Positions 44,155 through 56,180 of a stretch of DNA of 64,000 bases are shown here, piece by piece. The DNA lies in assembly GCA_021613335.1 (NCBI GenBank), contig JAJTWR010000299.1, positions 2,963,501-3,027,500 on the forward strand, in the 5' to 3' direction. Below the pieces are notes generated by a model that was given only the letters and a program-made list of their open reading frames with translations, was not told the DNA's origin and searched no databases. The stretch is from Whitmania pigra. Its lineage: Eukaryota; Annelida; Clitellata; Hirudinida; Haemopidae. Each line of letters starts with the position of its first letter. The stretch's first letter is position 1. The position numbers and the translations under genes were made by a program.

Positions 44155-44400
44155 ATATAAGTGAGCTATCAAGCCTAGGCATCCTTTGCTTCTCTTATTA
44201 GACCACATGCCAACTGTTGGGTTAATTGTTTATCCTGAGAACTTTTTCAACCAATGATTTCTGCAGGCATTCAGCACTATTAAAAATACTAGTATTAATA
44301 TTAGTTATTGTTTTTTGAGAAGCATAATTTTTGTCTACAACTGACAAAAAATGTCTCAAATTCCTTTTTTTGACGATGGCATGTTATGTTTAATAATTAG
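44155..44400 (-). mobile_element. Further copy of the hAT-like fragment
   Basis: Closely repeats 42183-42390 (caaccaatgatttctgc, ttagttattgttttttgaga, acaactgacaaa), on the other side of the 42.7-44.1 kb retroelement. Confidence 0.7.
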
Positions 44401-44539
44401 ATCTTCTATTATTGATGTAGTAATTGCTTTCTGCTGAGAATACAAACTTTATATACTTTTTATCTTTGGCAATTGCCTAAAAGTCTGTGACTTGTAATTG
44501 TTCCAAGTTAGGATTTTTATTTATTTTTTATTTATTTGT

Positions 44540-47500
44540 TCATTGAAACCAAAAAGAGGGTCACAAGTGACCGCTAGCACAAATTGGTGTCAGATAATCT
44601 GTACATATAGAGTGCGTAGAGAGTTCCAGGGTTTCACTATTCGGTTGGTGAAGAAATGGAGCCTGTGAGTAGTGGAGCATTTTTCTTGGCATAGATGGAG
44701 GATGTGACCACGTGTGCGAGATAACAGGAAATCGGGGAATTTAGGGATGGTGAAGTGGGTGAAGCTGTGTAACATTTTGTGACAGATGTATTAATCATGG
44801 ATGAGGCATTGGTGTTCCAGTGTCTTGAGTCCGAGTTTCTGAAGTCTGACCATTTAAGGTAGATTTCGTAATGGCTCTTGGGATAAACCTTTGGACTCTT
44901 TCGATCTTTGTTATGAGCTGCTTGTTATGAGGGCTCCAGACCGGGGAGCAACATTCGAGGATTGGCCGAACATAGGTGCAATACGCTCTAGTCAATATTC
45001 GCTTGTCCCTTGAATGAAAGCAATTGAGGATTAGGCATATTCTGACAAAGGCCTTATGAATGATGTTGATATGGGCTTTGAAGGTGAGTTTACTATCGAT
45101 GAGGACACCAAAGTCACATATATTGTCTGTGAAGGATATGGGTCGTGAACAGATTGTGTATTTGTTGGGCATGGTGCTGCCACCCCGTTGATTTGATGGA
45201 AGCTTGGAGGCTTTTGTCTGGGACTAATTGTAATTGCCATTTTTTGCTCCATAACACCAACCTAGCAGTTTGTAGGGAGGAGCTGTGGGGAAAGGATGAA
45301 GTTGAGTACAACTTGATGTCAACTGCGAATAGTTTATATTTGACAGAGTTGCCTGTAAATGCCTCCACAACATCGTTTATGTAAATAAGGAAAACCTTAG
45401 GGCCCAGCACACTCCCTTGAGGCACACCACTGGTCGCATCTCCACTGTTTGATAATTGCCCATTCACCTTGACATCTTGAATTCTATTTGCTATAAACCT
45501 CTCTATCCACAAAAATAGATTGTCTGAAATTCCATAAGCCTGAAGTTTTATTAGCAATTTTAGGTGAGACAGGGAATCAAAAGGTTTTTTGAAATCGAAG
45601 TATATAATATCAGTGCCCTGATGGAGTTGCATTGAAATTGAGCAGTCATTGGTACACTCAATCAGATTTGTACATGTTGACCTCAAATTCAAAAAACCAT
45701 GTTGGTTGGGAAATATAAGGTTGTTTGCCTGATGTTTTTATTGATCACCTGTTCCATTGCACGACAACAAGATGTTAGTGATATTGGTCTGTAGCTCCCT
45801 GGATCAGATGTGGACCCTTTTTTGTGGATTGGAGTGATATAAACTGAGCTCCAATCAAGGGGTATCTCATGCATATTGAAAGAAAAGTTAAAAATATGGC
45901 AGAGTGGTAAGGAAAGTCCAGCACACAGTTTCTAAGGAGATTATTTGTAATACCTTCAGGTCCAGATGACAAAGAGGGTTCGAGGTTTTGAAGTGGCTGA
46001 TAAATGTGATCAGGAGTGAAAATGATTTTTTCAAGTTTGTTGCTGGTTTGAGGAGGCAATTTTGAGCCATCATTGGCTGTGAATACACTGCAGAAATAAT
46101 TGTTGAAAATATTGGCCATCTCAGTTGGATCACAGGTGAATGTTCCATTGTGTCTTTTTATCTCCTGTATTGGGTTATGTGTTGCTAGCTTTCTGTTGAC
46201 AAATCGATAGAAGCGACCATTATCTCCAGCTGATATAAGTGAGCTTTTCTGTGACTTATGGCAGTCTTCTATGCTCCTCTTGAGATCTCCATAAAATTGC
46301 CTATAGATATTTTTGTCTTCAACCCTCCCATTTGAATGCCATTTATAAAAAACATGAAGCTTCAGTTTCTGAGCTCGAATGATTAATGTAGGGTAAGATG
46401 GCTTTTTTACTTTTGTGGTTTTGATAAGTTGGCCTTGTCCTGGAGCAACATTCTGAATAGCATTTGTCACAATGTTGAGAAACAGTTTACAGCAGTCATC
46501 AACCGAGAAGCAATACTGAAAAAAGTCATTCCATCTAATTTCACAAAAATAATTGTTTAGATTTCTATAGCAGGATTTGGTTAACTGTTGATAGTTTTGG
46601 CAGTGGAGCATAGCTGGTTGTCTGGGGAGGTTTGGTTTGAAAACTATGGTGTTGTGGTCACTCTGAGCAATTAGGGGCATCATTTCAATCTGTGATAAAA
46701 AGCATGCATCATTCGGGAGGAGTGGATCTAGTATGTTTGATTGTCAAGTTGGAGATTTGACAAATTGGTGTAGTCTCATTTCATCTATAAAGCTAGTAAA
46801 TAAGTTGTAGATTTTGTTATTAGAGTGGGAATAGTCTTTCCAATCCAGCTCTGGAAGGTTAAAGTCACCCATAATGCACACAAGCTTTGTAATGTTGCAT
46901 AGGTGGGTCAGACATTGGAAGCTCTTGAGAGTGCAGTCTACAGATTCAGAATTAAATCCTCCTGGTCTGTAATAGATTATAGCTCTGCACGTTGAGCTAT
47001 CAGTGTTAATGTCAACACAAACTATTTCAATTTGGTTATATGGGATTGAGATTTGTCTGACTCTGAGATTTCTTCTTGACAATCAGAGCCACACCACCAC
47101 GAAATCCTCTATCACAATGAAAAGCTTGATAATTTTTAGGAAGAAATAAGCCATCTGGTTCATGATTCAACCATGTTTCAGTCAAACCAAAAATCCCTAA
47201 ATCATGAGTCTCCAAAAATAAAGCAAATTCTTCTCGTTTATTTACAATGCTTCTGATGTTAGTGAATGCCCAGAGCCTTGGTTCATTTCCTAAAGGGCTG
47301 AATGTTGAACTGGACCAGAACTGAGGGGAGCTTCACTGTGGAAGTATCTTGTGCAGTCTTGGATCTTTTTTCACATCTTTTCTGGTAAACAGCCTCAGCC
47401 TCTCTTGGAGTTAGATCATGATTTATAAACACTTTCCTGATAGAAGGATCAGTAAACAGTCGAGGAAATCAGATCAGATAACGCTTCAGAATTTGTGAGA

Positions 47501-47700
47501 GTAACACAGACTCTGGTGTTTGTAGGATCCTTTCCAAATCAACGAACATTGACAACGACAGGTTTGATAGTGAAGTTTTGCTCAATGAAATTATGGATGA
47601 GCCTACCATCGTTGACTGAGCGCTGAGGTGGCAGATCTAGAAAACAGATGAAAGGATTTAAACTCCCTGTGCTGCCATTACAGTGTTTTTGTTTAATGTT
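44540..47700 (-). mobile_element. LINE of the CR1/Jockey group, decayed
   Basis: In minus-strand order: APE-type endonuclease pieces (NIRSIVNKREEF, GIFGLTETWLN, GGVALIVKK at 47300-47080; VCIMGDFNLPELDW at about 46850; SDHNTIVFKPNLP at 46660). Then reverse transcriptase (VYITPIHKKGSTSDPGSYRP, IYFDFKKPFDSLSH, TSGVPQGSVLGPKVFLIYIN, KYKLFAVDIKLYS) and the usual C-terminal region (RILTRAYCTYVRPILECCSP, FFTNRIVKPWNSL). Frameshifts and stops break it at several points. The catalytic Y/F-A-D-D reads FAVD, so this copy could not work. Confidence 0.85.
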
Positions 47701-48944
47701 TAAAGCATGCTTATTTAGCTTGTATTTGACGATGTGAGAAAGTCATGTTTGTTTGCAAGATCATGAACTTGCTGAAATCTGTCTCTTCAATGGACACAAT
47801 AAAACACTGAGAAGAGGGGATGGCTGCTTTTTCTATTTTTTTATTTTGTACGTACTCCCTCAAAATGCTGCCCCTTGGCGCTTGCCACCTGAGGCAGGCC
47901 GCACCTCGCTTGGTACACCGCTGCATGATCTATTTGGGCGTTGGTCCACATACAGAAATCTGGTGTATTTTTGTCACCGGATGGCAAATTAGTCACTGAA
48001 GATTTTAGCAATCTTTTCAGGATTGGAAGCATGCACAGACTCCTTTCATGAACGAAGAACACCCATAAACAAAAGAAGCCCAACAAATCCACAAAATTCC
48101 GACTTTTAAATCCACCCCTCGGCTTCGATTGTCTGGATGGTTCCGACTCCAGAATTTGAGAATTTGCTTTGAATTTTGAGAATTGAGCATTTGCTTTTGT
48201 GTTGGAATGTTCAACAATTAGGTCTACGATATCAGGAGATACGAACAGTACAAATGTACCCCATGTCTTTTGATCTTTCGTGCAAAAGAGGTTTTTCATA
48301 CTTATCAAAAAATATATAGATGATATTATCAAAAAGTGATCCTAGGATTTCAAAAAAAGAAACTTTGGGGTACACTTGTACCCCCTTAGGCACACAAGGG
48401 TTAAAGATACGTGTTCGCTAGTTTTGTCGTGTTTTCTTCATTTTTTCATTGTTGTAGTCAATTTTCTCATGTCATTGGCAATAGAATTTTTGCAATCTCA
48501 ATCTCAGTTTATCATTTATGTAAAGACCCTTTCATACGTGTCGCCATGATTTTGTCACTTTGCTGATTATAGGCTATCCTTTAGGTGGGAATTAAATTCC
48601 CTTGGGATATACCCTGAACTTGGGATTTGTTGTTTTGTTTAGAGTTTTGAATAAATGAATTCAGTTCATTAAAAAAAGGAGCTATGTCATATTCAGTTGT
48701 ACATTGAAATGATGTTGATGTTGTAGATAAAAGAAGCAGCCTATCCTTCTGAGGTTATTTCAATATTGACAGACTGTTTATATATTATATAATATAACTG
48801 AAGTAAATTTATCATGGAGAACTTATCATTATGATTATGAATACATTTTGTTTTCCTTGAAAAAATGAGGAAATTAATTTTTGAGGGAGAAAAGTTGTTC
48901 TTAATTTTATTTTTTAACTCATTAATTAATTTATCTTCTTGCAG

Positions 48945-49035
48945 GCACCACGATGAAGTTGAGATTCCTACCAACTTATCAGTTCACCTTGTTTCTGAGA
49001 AAAACCCTGTCTTGGAGAATAGTTACCCTCTTTGA
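48945..49035 (+). CDS. Candidate terminal exon of the RhoGAP gene
   Basis: Good acceptor (ttatcttcttgcag at 48931-48944), followed by an open frame beginning HHDEVEIPTNLSVH and ending in TGA at 49033. The phase (2) does not match the previous sure exon, which ends in phase 1 at 40892, so an unseen exon must lie between if this belongs to the gene. Confidence 0.4.
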
Positions 49036-49160
49036 ATCCTGCTGTTGATTGCCAATTTAATTCCTTTTTGAAACCTAAGTTATGTAGAATACACTTTGTT
49101 GTGTATGACTAATTGTAGCATAAATACATATATGTATTTACAATCAAATTGTAATTTGTT

Positions 49161-49399
49161 GTTGAAATAACCTTACATGCAGTTAACATATTGTTTGCGA
49201 TGAAATAATCACTGAAGGCCATTGCTTAGGTTTGGCAGTCCTAATATTGATGCCAAATTATCAATTTTGAATGTTGTTCCAAGGATTTACTACCTCAACT
49301 GAAGAACTGATTTCTAATCTTCTAATAGAAGTTCCTTTTGCTGTTGAAATAACCTTACATGCAGTTAACATACTGTTTGCTATGAAATAATCACTAAAG
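49161..49399. repeat. 58-bp duplication, 181 bp apart
   Basis: The stretch gttgaaataaccttacatgc to about atcactgaagg occurs at 49161-49218 and again at 49342-49399 with few differences, downstream of the candidate last RhoGAP exon. Confidence 0.8.
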
Positions 49400-52300
49400 G
49401 CTTGAGTCTGCTCATAAAATTACTCATAAATATAATTGTTTTTGTATTTTTCTATTAAAATGTTCATATCGGTTATATTGTTTTATTGATAATCAACCGG
49501 ATCAGCCAATACGATCTACCTTGTTTACAATATTTATTGACAGTACATCTTACTTTGACTGTCAGTTTAAGTGTTCCATGTTGTCTTATTTACTTTGTCA
49601 TTACACTTGTTTTGAGATGAGATAATTTTTGTGCACTTGTGATGTTGTACTGCACTGGGTTTCAGTTTAAAGCCAGTTATTAGGAGGTGGGTGTTCAAAT
49701 CTTAGTACAGTTCTCAGAGATGGCTTCTGGACTTTCCATTGTTGTTGTAGTCGTCATCTTCATAGTCACCATCCTCGTAGTTAGTGATCTCAACTTGAAT
49801 CATGTTGTTTGTGTTTTACAATTTTGTGATAGTGAAATCTTTTTTCCTTAAATTCTTCCTTATATTTTTGAACATTTTAAACATTTCATCTTTCTTGATA
49901 TTTATTTGTTGCTGAATAAATAATTATTGAGTAACTCTGGTTTATTTCCAATGCTTGAAAGCATTAAAAACAATAAATAGATACCATCCCGGATTTAAAT
50001 CAAGTCATCATCGCGTGTTTGTGCTGTGCGCAATTTTTAGAAAAGCTGCATGAGATTGCGCTTTGATGATGTGGAAAAGTGTAGCTCACCTTTTCTGGAA
50101 TGGATGCACTATCATAATTACAATTTAACCATCAGTGGAATGGATGTTCTTCGTTTAACCAAGAACAGAATGGATACACTTCATTTATCCAACAATGGCG
50201 TTTGGAACGAAAACAGTTGGTTGTGAAAGAGGTGGTCATAGAGTGATCAAATCGTCCGTTGAATGAAAAATGCTGTTAGGGTCGACCGGTGAATGGAGGT
50301 ATCAAGAAAGACAATGCAAGGCCAGGCTGTTCGAGAAGGGAGGGTGATCGATGATTCTAAGATGGCGGTAATAAATTCCTTACCGGTCTTGATTGCGTGC
50401 AAAGATTTATAAAACATTTATTACATTCAGCGTTGCTTGGTATGTTTAAAGAAGTATTTATCCCGACTATATCAAGCTGATTGAGTGATAGGCTTGTTAT
50501 TAAATTAATAATTAAATTAAATCTTAATTTTATAATTAATAATTAAATTAAATCTTAATTTTATAATTAATAATTAAATTAATAGTTAAATTAATAATTA
50601 AATTAATTAAGCTTTTTAATTAACAAGGTTTATTATAGGTTAATTAATAATCAGTTTAATTGGGTTAATTAAGATAGTTATTATTTAAATTTATAAACAC
50701 CACCAAGTCGTGGGGTCATAATCGCTTTGGAAACTAAAGTGAATAACTTAAGGCATAAACTTAACTAATAATAACATTTATATAAATACTGAGTACAGCT
50801 TAACATGGCTTTCCTTATTATTTATTAATTTAAAAATTAAGCTAGTTGTGGTAGCTAGAGCTACTTTGTTGCCTTGTGATCTATTACTAGTTTTGCTAGA
50901 AGAAAAGCATATTCATCACTAGGTACAATTTCAAATGAATTTATTATTAAAATTGGTCGATGTTTTTCTTTTTGGAAATATAAATTTCGGATGTCTGGAG
51001 TTAGAAATAGTTTCTTTTTCGACACGTTCTAATGTGTCGATCATTCAACATATCAATCAAGCATCTTCAATTATACAAAAGCGACAAAACCCATCTTTGG
51101 AGTGTCAACATTCTTCAGAGCGAAGTGACCCGCAGATGCACGAAACGTTTGAAGTTCAACATTTCCCTTTTACAAAACTTTATTTGTCATTTTAGTTTTC
51201 ATGAATAAACTTTGTGCAACCAACTGCTGATATGGAATTAGTTAAAATGATAGTTTAACTTAATAGAAAACGATAGTTTAACTAATTTTTTTAGTTACTA
51301 ACTAAAAAATTTTAGTTACTAAAATGATACTTTCTTAGTAAAATATACTTAGTTTTTTTTTTCGATGGTTTGGACTGACCTAACCATGTTTTGCTTTTCG
51401 ATTGCGGCATGTTAGTGTCATAAGTATTAAAATGAGTAGTGTGATAGTGAAAACTTGTTTCATAGATGTTATATTAAAAGACGGCCATCAACATATCATG
51501 CTTTCTCTATAATTGCTGAAGCATTTAAGAAGAGTAATGCTACAATTCTGCAGCTGTCGAAAGACTGATCAGTGCAGCTCCACAGGTGTTGACTGTTCGT
51601 TCATGCAAACTGGCTGACGAAACCATTGACAGGCTGATCTTCGATCAAGATTGAAATCGGAAAACATTTTCAGTCTAGATGATATCATGTCATAAATTTT
51701 GATTTCTAATCGCGGTTTTATTGAAATATGAAATAAAATTTGTAGCATCGAGTCAGTGATATTTTGATGAAATAAATATGCCAAAAAATTGACAGAAAAA
51801 GTTAAGAAAAAATTAACTATTTTTTAAATTTGGTCGACAACTTTTTTAAGGTAGTTGTACCTAAAAGTTTAATTTAATTTTTTTAGTTGAAAGTTAAAGT
51901 TTAACTAAAAAAGTTTAGTTAGTCCCCATCTCTGCATACTTGCTAATGGTATCGGTGACTTTTCTCTTTACATTGGTTGGATAGTATTGGAAAATTCGAT
52001 TTTTGCCACAATTTTGAGACACCTTCACAAATTTGTTTCAATCTTATTTCTCTTGATTTCTAACGTTAAGCGCCAAGTCTTTGCTCTTATTTCTTAATAT
52101 CGTTTGCCGAATTTTTGAAAGGCATTTATGAAATAAAGTCAACTTTTATTCAAATTACTCCTTTTAACGCAAAAAGCACTTATAAAAAATTCTTTCGAGA
52201 AAAAATTGAATTTTGAATGTTAATTAAGATACTTAACAAGTGCGTTGGCTTGAATTCTCCCACCCGCGGAAGAATGGCGGTTGGTGGGTGAACTTTTTAC

Positions 52301-53100
52301 AACAAAAAATAATTAATTATGGTTTTGTTGTTTTACAGGCAATTATTCACCCAATTCGTATTGCTTTCATTGTTATAGAAAGTCGTAACCCTAGTGTTCA
52401 TGTATTTGTTTACAATCAACATTTGCTATTAAAGCAATAAATATTTACTTTCGTTAAATTTTTGTCATTAAGTCAATTTAAGAGTAACTTATTGACGCAT
52501 TTATAAGAAATTCTCACGTAACGCGAAATTTTGAAAGTTGACAATTTCACACGCACCGAGTAATTTGTTAGAATGTTGTTCCACAAAAACAAAATAAAAC
52601 ACTGATAATATTTTGAAAAAGGAATGGTTAGAATTATGAAATCTAATGATGAATCAAATTTTTATTTTTATTATTTACGAAGTTAAAAATAAATAATTCT
52701 TGTTTTTGTTGTCAAATGTCTGGAAATAATAAATCTATCAATCACTGATTTTACTAGATAATTTATTTGCTTCTATTTTTTTTTATAAAATTCTAAAATT
52801 TGAAATGAAAAGAAACTTTACAAGTTAAAATGAAAAATATTTATGAAAATGAAAATATTTCTATTAGTTTATTATTATTATTGCTTTTTAGAGTTATCGT
52901 TGTTGTTGTTATCGTTATTATTATTGTTAATATAATTTATTTATAGATTTTAATTACTTTTACAAGTTTCTGTTCCACTTCTAAAAGATCAAGAGGTTTT
53001 CTTTAGCACGGATAATGATCTTTAGTGCATAATTAATTATATCGACATGTGTTGATGAAAAATATTGAAATTCATCAAATTGATAGCAACTAAAATGTAA
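49400..53100. other. AT-rich non-coding stretch, no gene seen
   Basis: Long AT-rich sequence with repeated taattaaattaaatcttaat words at 50495-50600 and several ttagtta-rich runs at 51240-51350 and 51880-51930. ORFs of 60-90 codons here (50935, 51569, 52240) lack splice context or coding look. Confidence 0.55.
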
Positions 53101-53139
53101 ATAAGACACAAAATGTTGGTTTAATTGAAACACCACACC

Positions 53140-53324
53140 ATCATGATTATGATTATGATTGTGATTGTGATTGTGATTATTGTTATGGTTATGATTATGA
53201 TTGTGATTATTGTTATGGTTATGATTATGATTATGATTGTGATTGTGATTATGATTATGATCATCTTCCTCTTCCTCCTCTTGGTCATCATCACCCTCAT
53301 CACCACCACCATCATCATCATCAA

Positions 53325-53368
<44 letters not shown>

Positions 53369-53400
53369 ACATCATCATCATCATCATCATCATTTTCCTC
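53140..53400. repeat. GATTAT/GATTGT and CAT microsatellite
   Basis: A GATTAT/GATTGT-type array (53140-53265) followed by CAT-type trinucleotides (53287-53393). The hydrophobic Ile/Val and Met frames over it are repeat artefacts. Confidence 0.9.
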
Positions 53401-53469
53401 GTCATCACAGGTAATCTATTTATTTGTATTCCCATACCTGCGTGTTGCTTGGAGTCACATCATTGATTA

Positions 53470-55459
53470 TCCGGACTTTCCCCATTAGTAGTCCACTACA
53501 CTTCCCTGGCACATTTATGTGGATTAAGTGATAAATTAGGACTGACATGACGGTCATTCGGCAAGAATGAAAACTTCTCATCAACTTTCTTTGCTTTACC
53601 TCGCAACCCATCCATGCATGATTTCTCATAGTTTATGTTCTGTTTCTTATTTTAAGAAACTATTTAAAATGTACTTAAATATTAACATAAGACGTTCAAA
53701 TCCTCTTTTAAATCCTGGCGCTGCATTCCCGATATTGCATTTGACAATATATGATAAAACTATCATCATCATCATCATCTAAAGTAATAAAACTGTCATC
53801 ATCATCATGAATTGATTTGCACGAATTCTCCTCAATAAAATGGATATCACGTCAACATTGCCGCCCAGTAGTTTCAGTGCTAAAAGCAATTCATTTCGCA
53901 GTAATTAAGTGGATGGCGTTTTTTGTTATGTCATGTTAATAATAATTTTAACCGCAAATAATATAATATAATAATAATTTTAAGTGCAAATTTTACAATT
54001 TATCGGCAAATTGTTTTGAAAGTATTTTTCGATGTCGACTTCTAAATGAAATTTTCAAAGAAAAATGAAAAAACTAAGTCTTGTTGAAATACATTTTTAA
54101 TCAGCACATCGAAAAATTTGAAGATGCAGCTGAAAATGATATTAAAAAGCAAATTGATGCAAGGCGGTGGTTTTCCAGTGTTTCTTAAAGTGGTCATCAT
54201 TTGAAATCCTCACCGCAATAAAATTAAGTCTGCTTCCTTTCAGACTTTCTGAAGTTAAAAGTGAATAATTAATTTTAATAATAACTATTATTATAATTCA
54301 CTAAGGAACATGACGAAGAATATTTGGATTGTAAATAATAAATAATTTGCAAATGTCTGCAGAAGTGTTCGAAGAGAAAGAATTATGAAATTCATTAGAG
54401 AAACTTTCTTTACATTAAATCTTGTAAAAGCCTTTTTTTAGAGTCAGTAACGACTGTTTCACAGAAGAAAGTCATGCAACCCAGAACATTCTGCTCGAGA
54501 GACAATTCAAGTTTTTTTAAAGATTTTTATTTCTCACTTTTTCATCGAAATAAAAAAAATGAATGAATATAAATAAGAATGAATAAATAAATAAATAAGA
54601 ATAAATACTAAATAAATAAATAAGGATAAGAAATATAAATATATATGGATAAATAAAAAATAAATAAGGATAAAAAATGAATAATAAATAAAGATGAAAG
54701 ATTCCTTAACAATTTTTTTCTGAAGTTATTTTTTGTTGTTTTATGTCGTTTGTGAGGCAAAATTATGTTTTGAAACTATAAATCAATGTAATACAAAACA
54801 ATACAAAACAATGCAAAGCAATACAAACAAATTCAAAACAATATAAAACAATACTATCGTCTCAGCTCAAGTTTTATGGAGTTTCAAAACTTTTCCATTA
54901 AAAAAAGCAAGAAATTGAAAGATAGAAGTTTTATTTAAAAAAAAAACAGAAACTATTTCACTAAAATAGCGAAGCAGAAGTTTCATTGGAAGAGCGCAGT
55001 TTCACGTTTTAAACGAGTCAAGCAAACATGATGAACTTAATTGCCGCACACAAATCAAATTATTTCTTCATGTCAATATGGTGAATAATAATTACTAAGT
55101 AAGAATTTATTATTAGTAATTACAAATTTTAATTTATTAATTTGTTCTCAATAATTACTAATAATTGATAGTTATTAATACATTCTTAATAAATACTAAT
55201 TACTAATTTAAGATTTACTTAACTAAATTTGGTTATTACAACTAAAAAGAGCACAACGAAAGCAGCTTATGCGAAAACAAACACAAAAATGAAGTTAAAT
55301 TTAAAAAAAAAAGCTCAAACTAATCTAACAGATTGACAGAAAAAGAATTATTTAGATTGAAATAAAATATTGTTTAGATTATTTCATATTATATTAAAAA
55401 AATATATAATTTTTTAAATACTTACATTTTTTATATTTAAAATTAATATTCAGATCTCT
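53470..55459. other. AT-rich non-coding stretch with simple repeats
   Basis: Holds (aaataaataagg/aat)n-like runs at 54560-54700 and an acaatacaaa-type repeat at 54790-54855. I see no gene. Confidence 0.55.
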
Positions 55460-56076
55460 TCAGAGGAGTTGCGCACAAAGCATGTCGTCATTAACTGTAA
55501 ATCACAGGTTAACGTAAAGCTGGCTCAGGATTAGTAAATGCACATTAATTAATTGAATGTATTTCAAATGCATAACATATGCTAATTTAATGAATACGTA
55601 ATTACCTACGAATTCGTGGTTAGAAGGATAATCGTCAGATGAATATCTTTCTGCATCTTGCACCGAGAAAATAGTTCTTGAAGCCTTCAAATAAGCGTAA
55701 TCGGAAAAAGCAAATTTAATATTCCTTACACGAATTATTGTTAATATGTTATTATATTTGATTATAATCAATATTAAATATAAGGACAGTTATTACACTG
55801 CAGGCGTGCAGGTCGGCCGAATGGATTTTTTAATATAAATAATTTTTAAATATGAAAAATATTAGTAATAATTTGTCATGGCATTAACATTCAAATCTTT
55901 CAGCAATTTTTTTTCAGCCTGTTATTTCAAGAAAGATGCTAAAGATAAAAAACATTTAGAATTTAGAATTAAAATGAACGATGAGTTTCTATCCATTTTT
56001 TATGATTCACGTTATTTACTTTCTTTCAACTTACCTCAAAAGTGAGATTTTAGAACAAAATCGACTTTCAGTTCTT
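55460..56076 (-). CDS. 3' exons of an unrecognised gene
   Basis: Three exons with strong splice sites and matching phases: 56035-56076 (acceptor ttatttcag, donor GAGgtaagt), 55606-55724 (donor TAGgtaatt) and 55460-55494 (acceptor gatttacag, stop TGA). They encode about 65 residues including RFCSKISLLRNIKFAFSDY, SRTIFSVQDAERYSSDDYP and the end VNDDMLCAQLL. All other frames are closed. No family recognised. The 5' part should lie beyond the hAT insertion at 56181-57951 but was not found. Confidence 0.5.
55804..55830 (+). mobile_element. SINE head fragment
   Basis: The 21 nt gcgtgcaggtcggccgaatgg match the SINE at 41133-41153 with one difference. Nothing further of the element follows. Confidence 0.5.
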
Positions 56077-56180
56077 CTGAAATAAACCGCTTGTTATCTG
56101 ATACGGTTAAATATCTGAAATATGAAATATAATTTATCTGATGTTTACTGTTGTTGATCTGAAATAATGTTTGTTAACTG

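Noticed and set aside
53121..53466. Hydrophobic Ile/Val and Met-rich ORFs on both strands
   Set aside because: Artefact of trinucleotide and hexanucleotide repeats, not membrane proteins.
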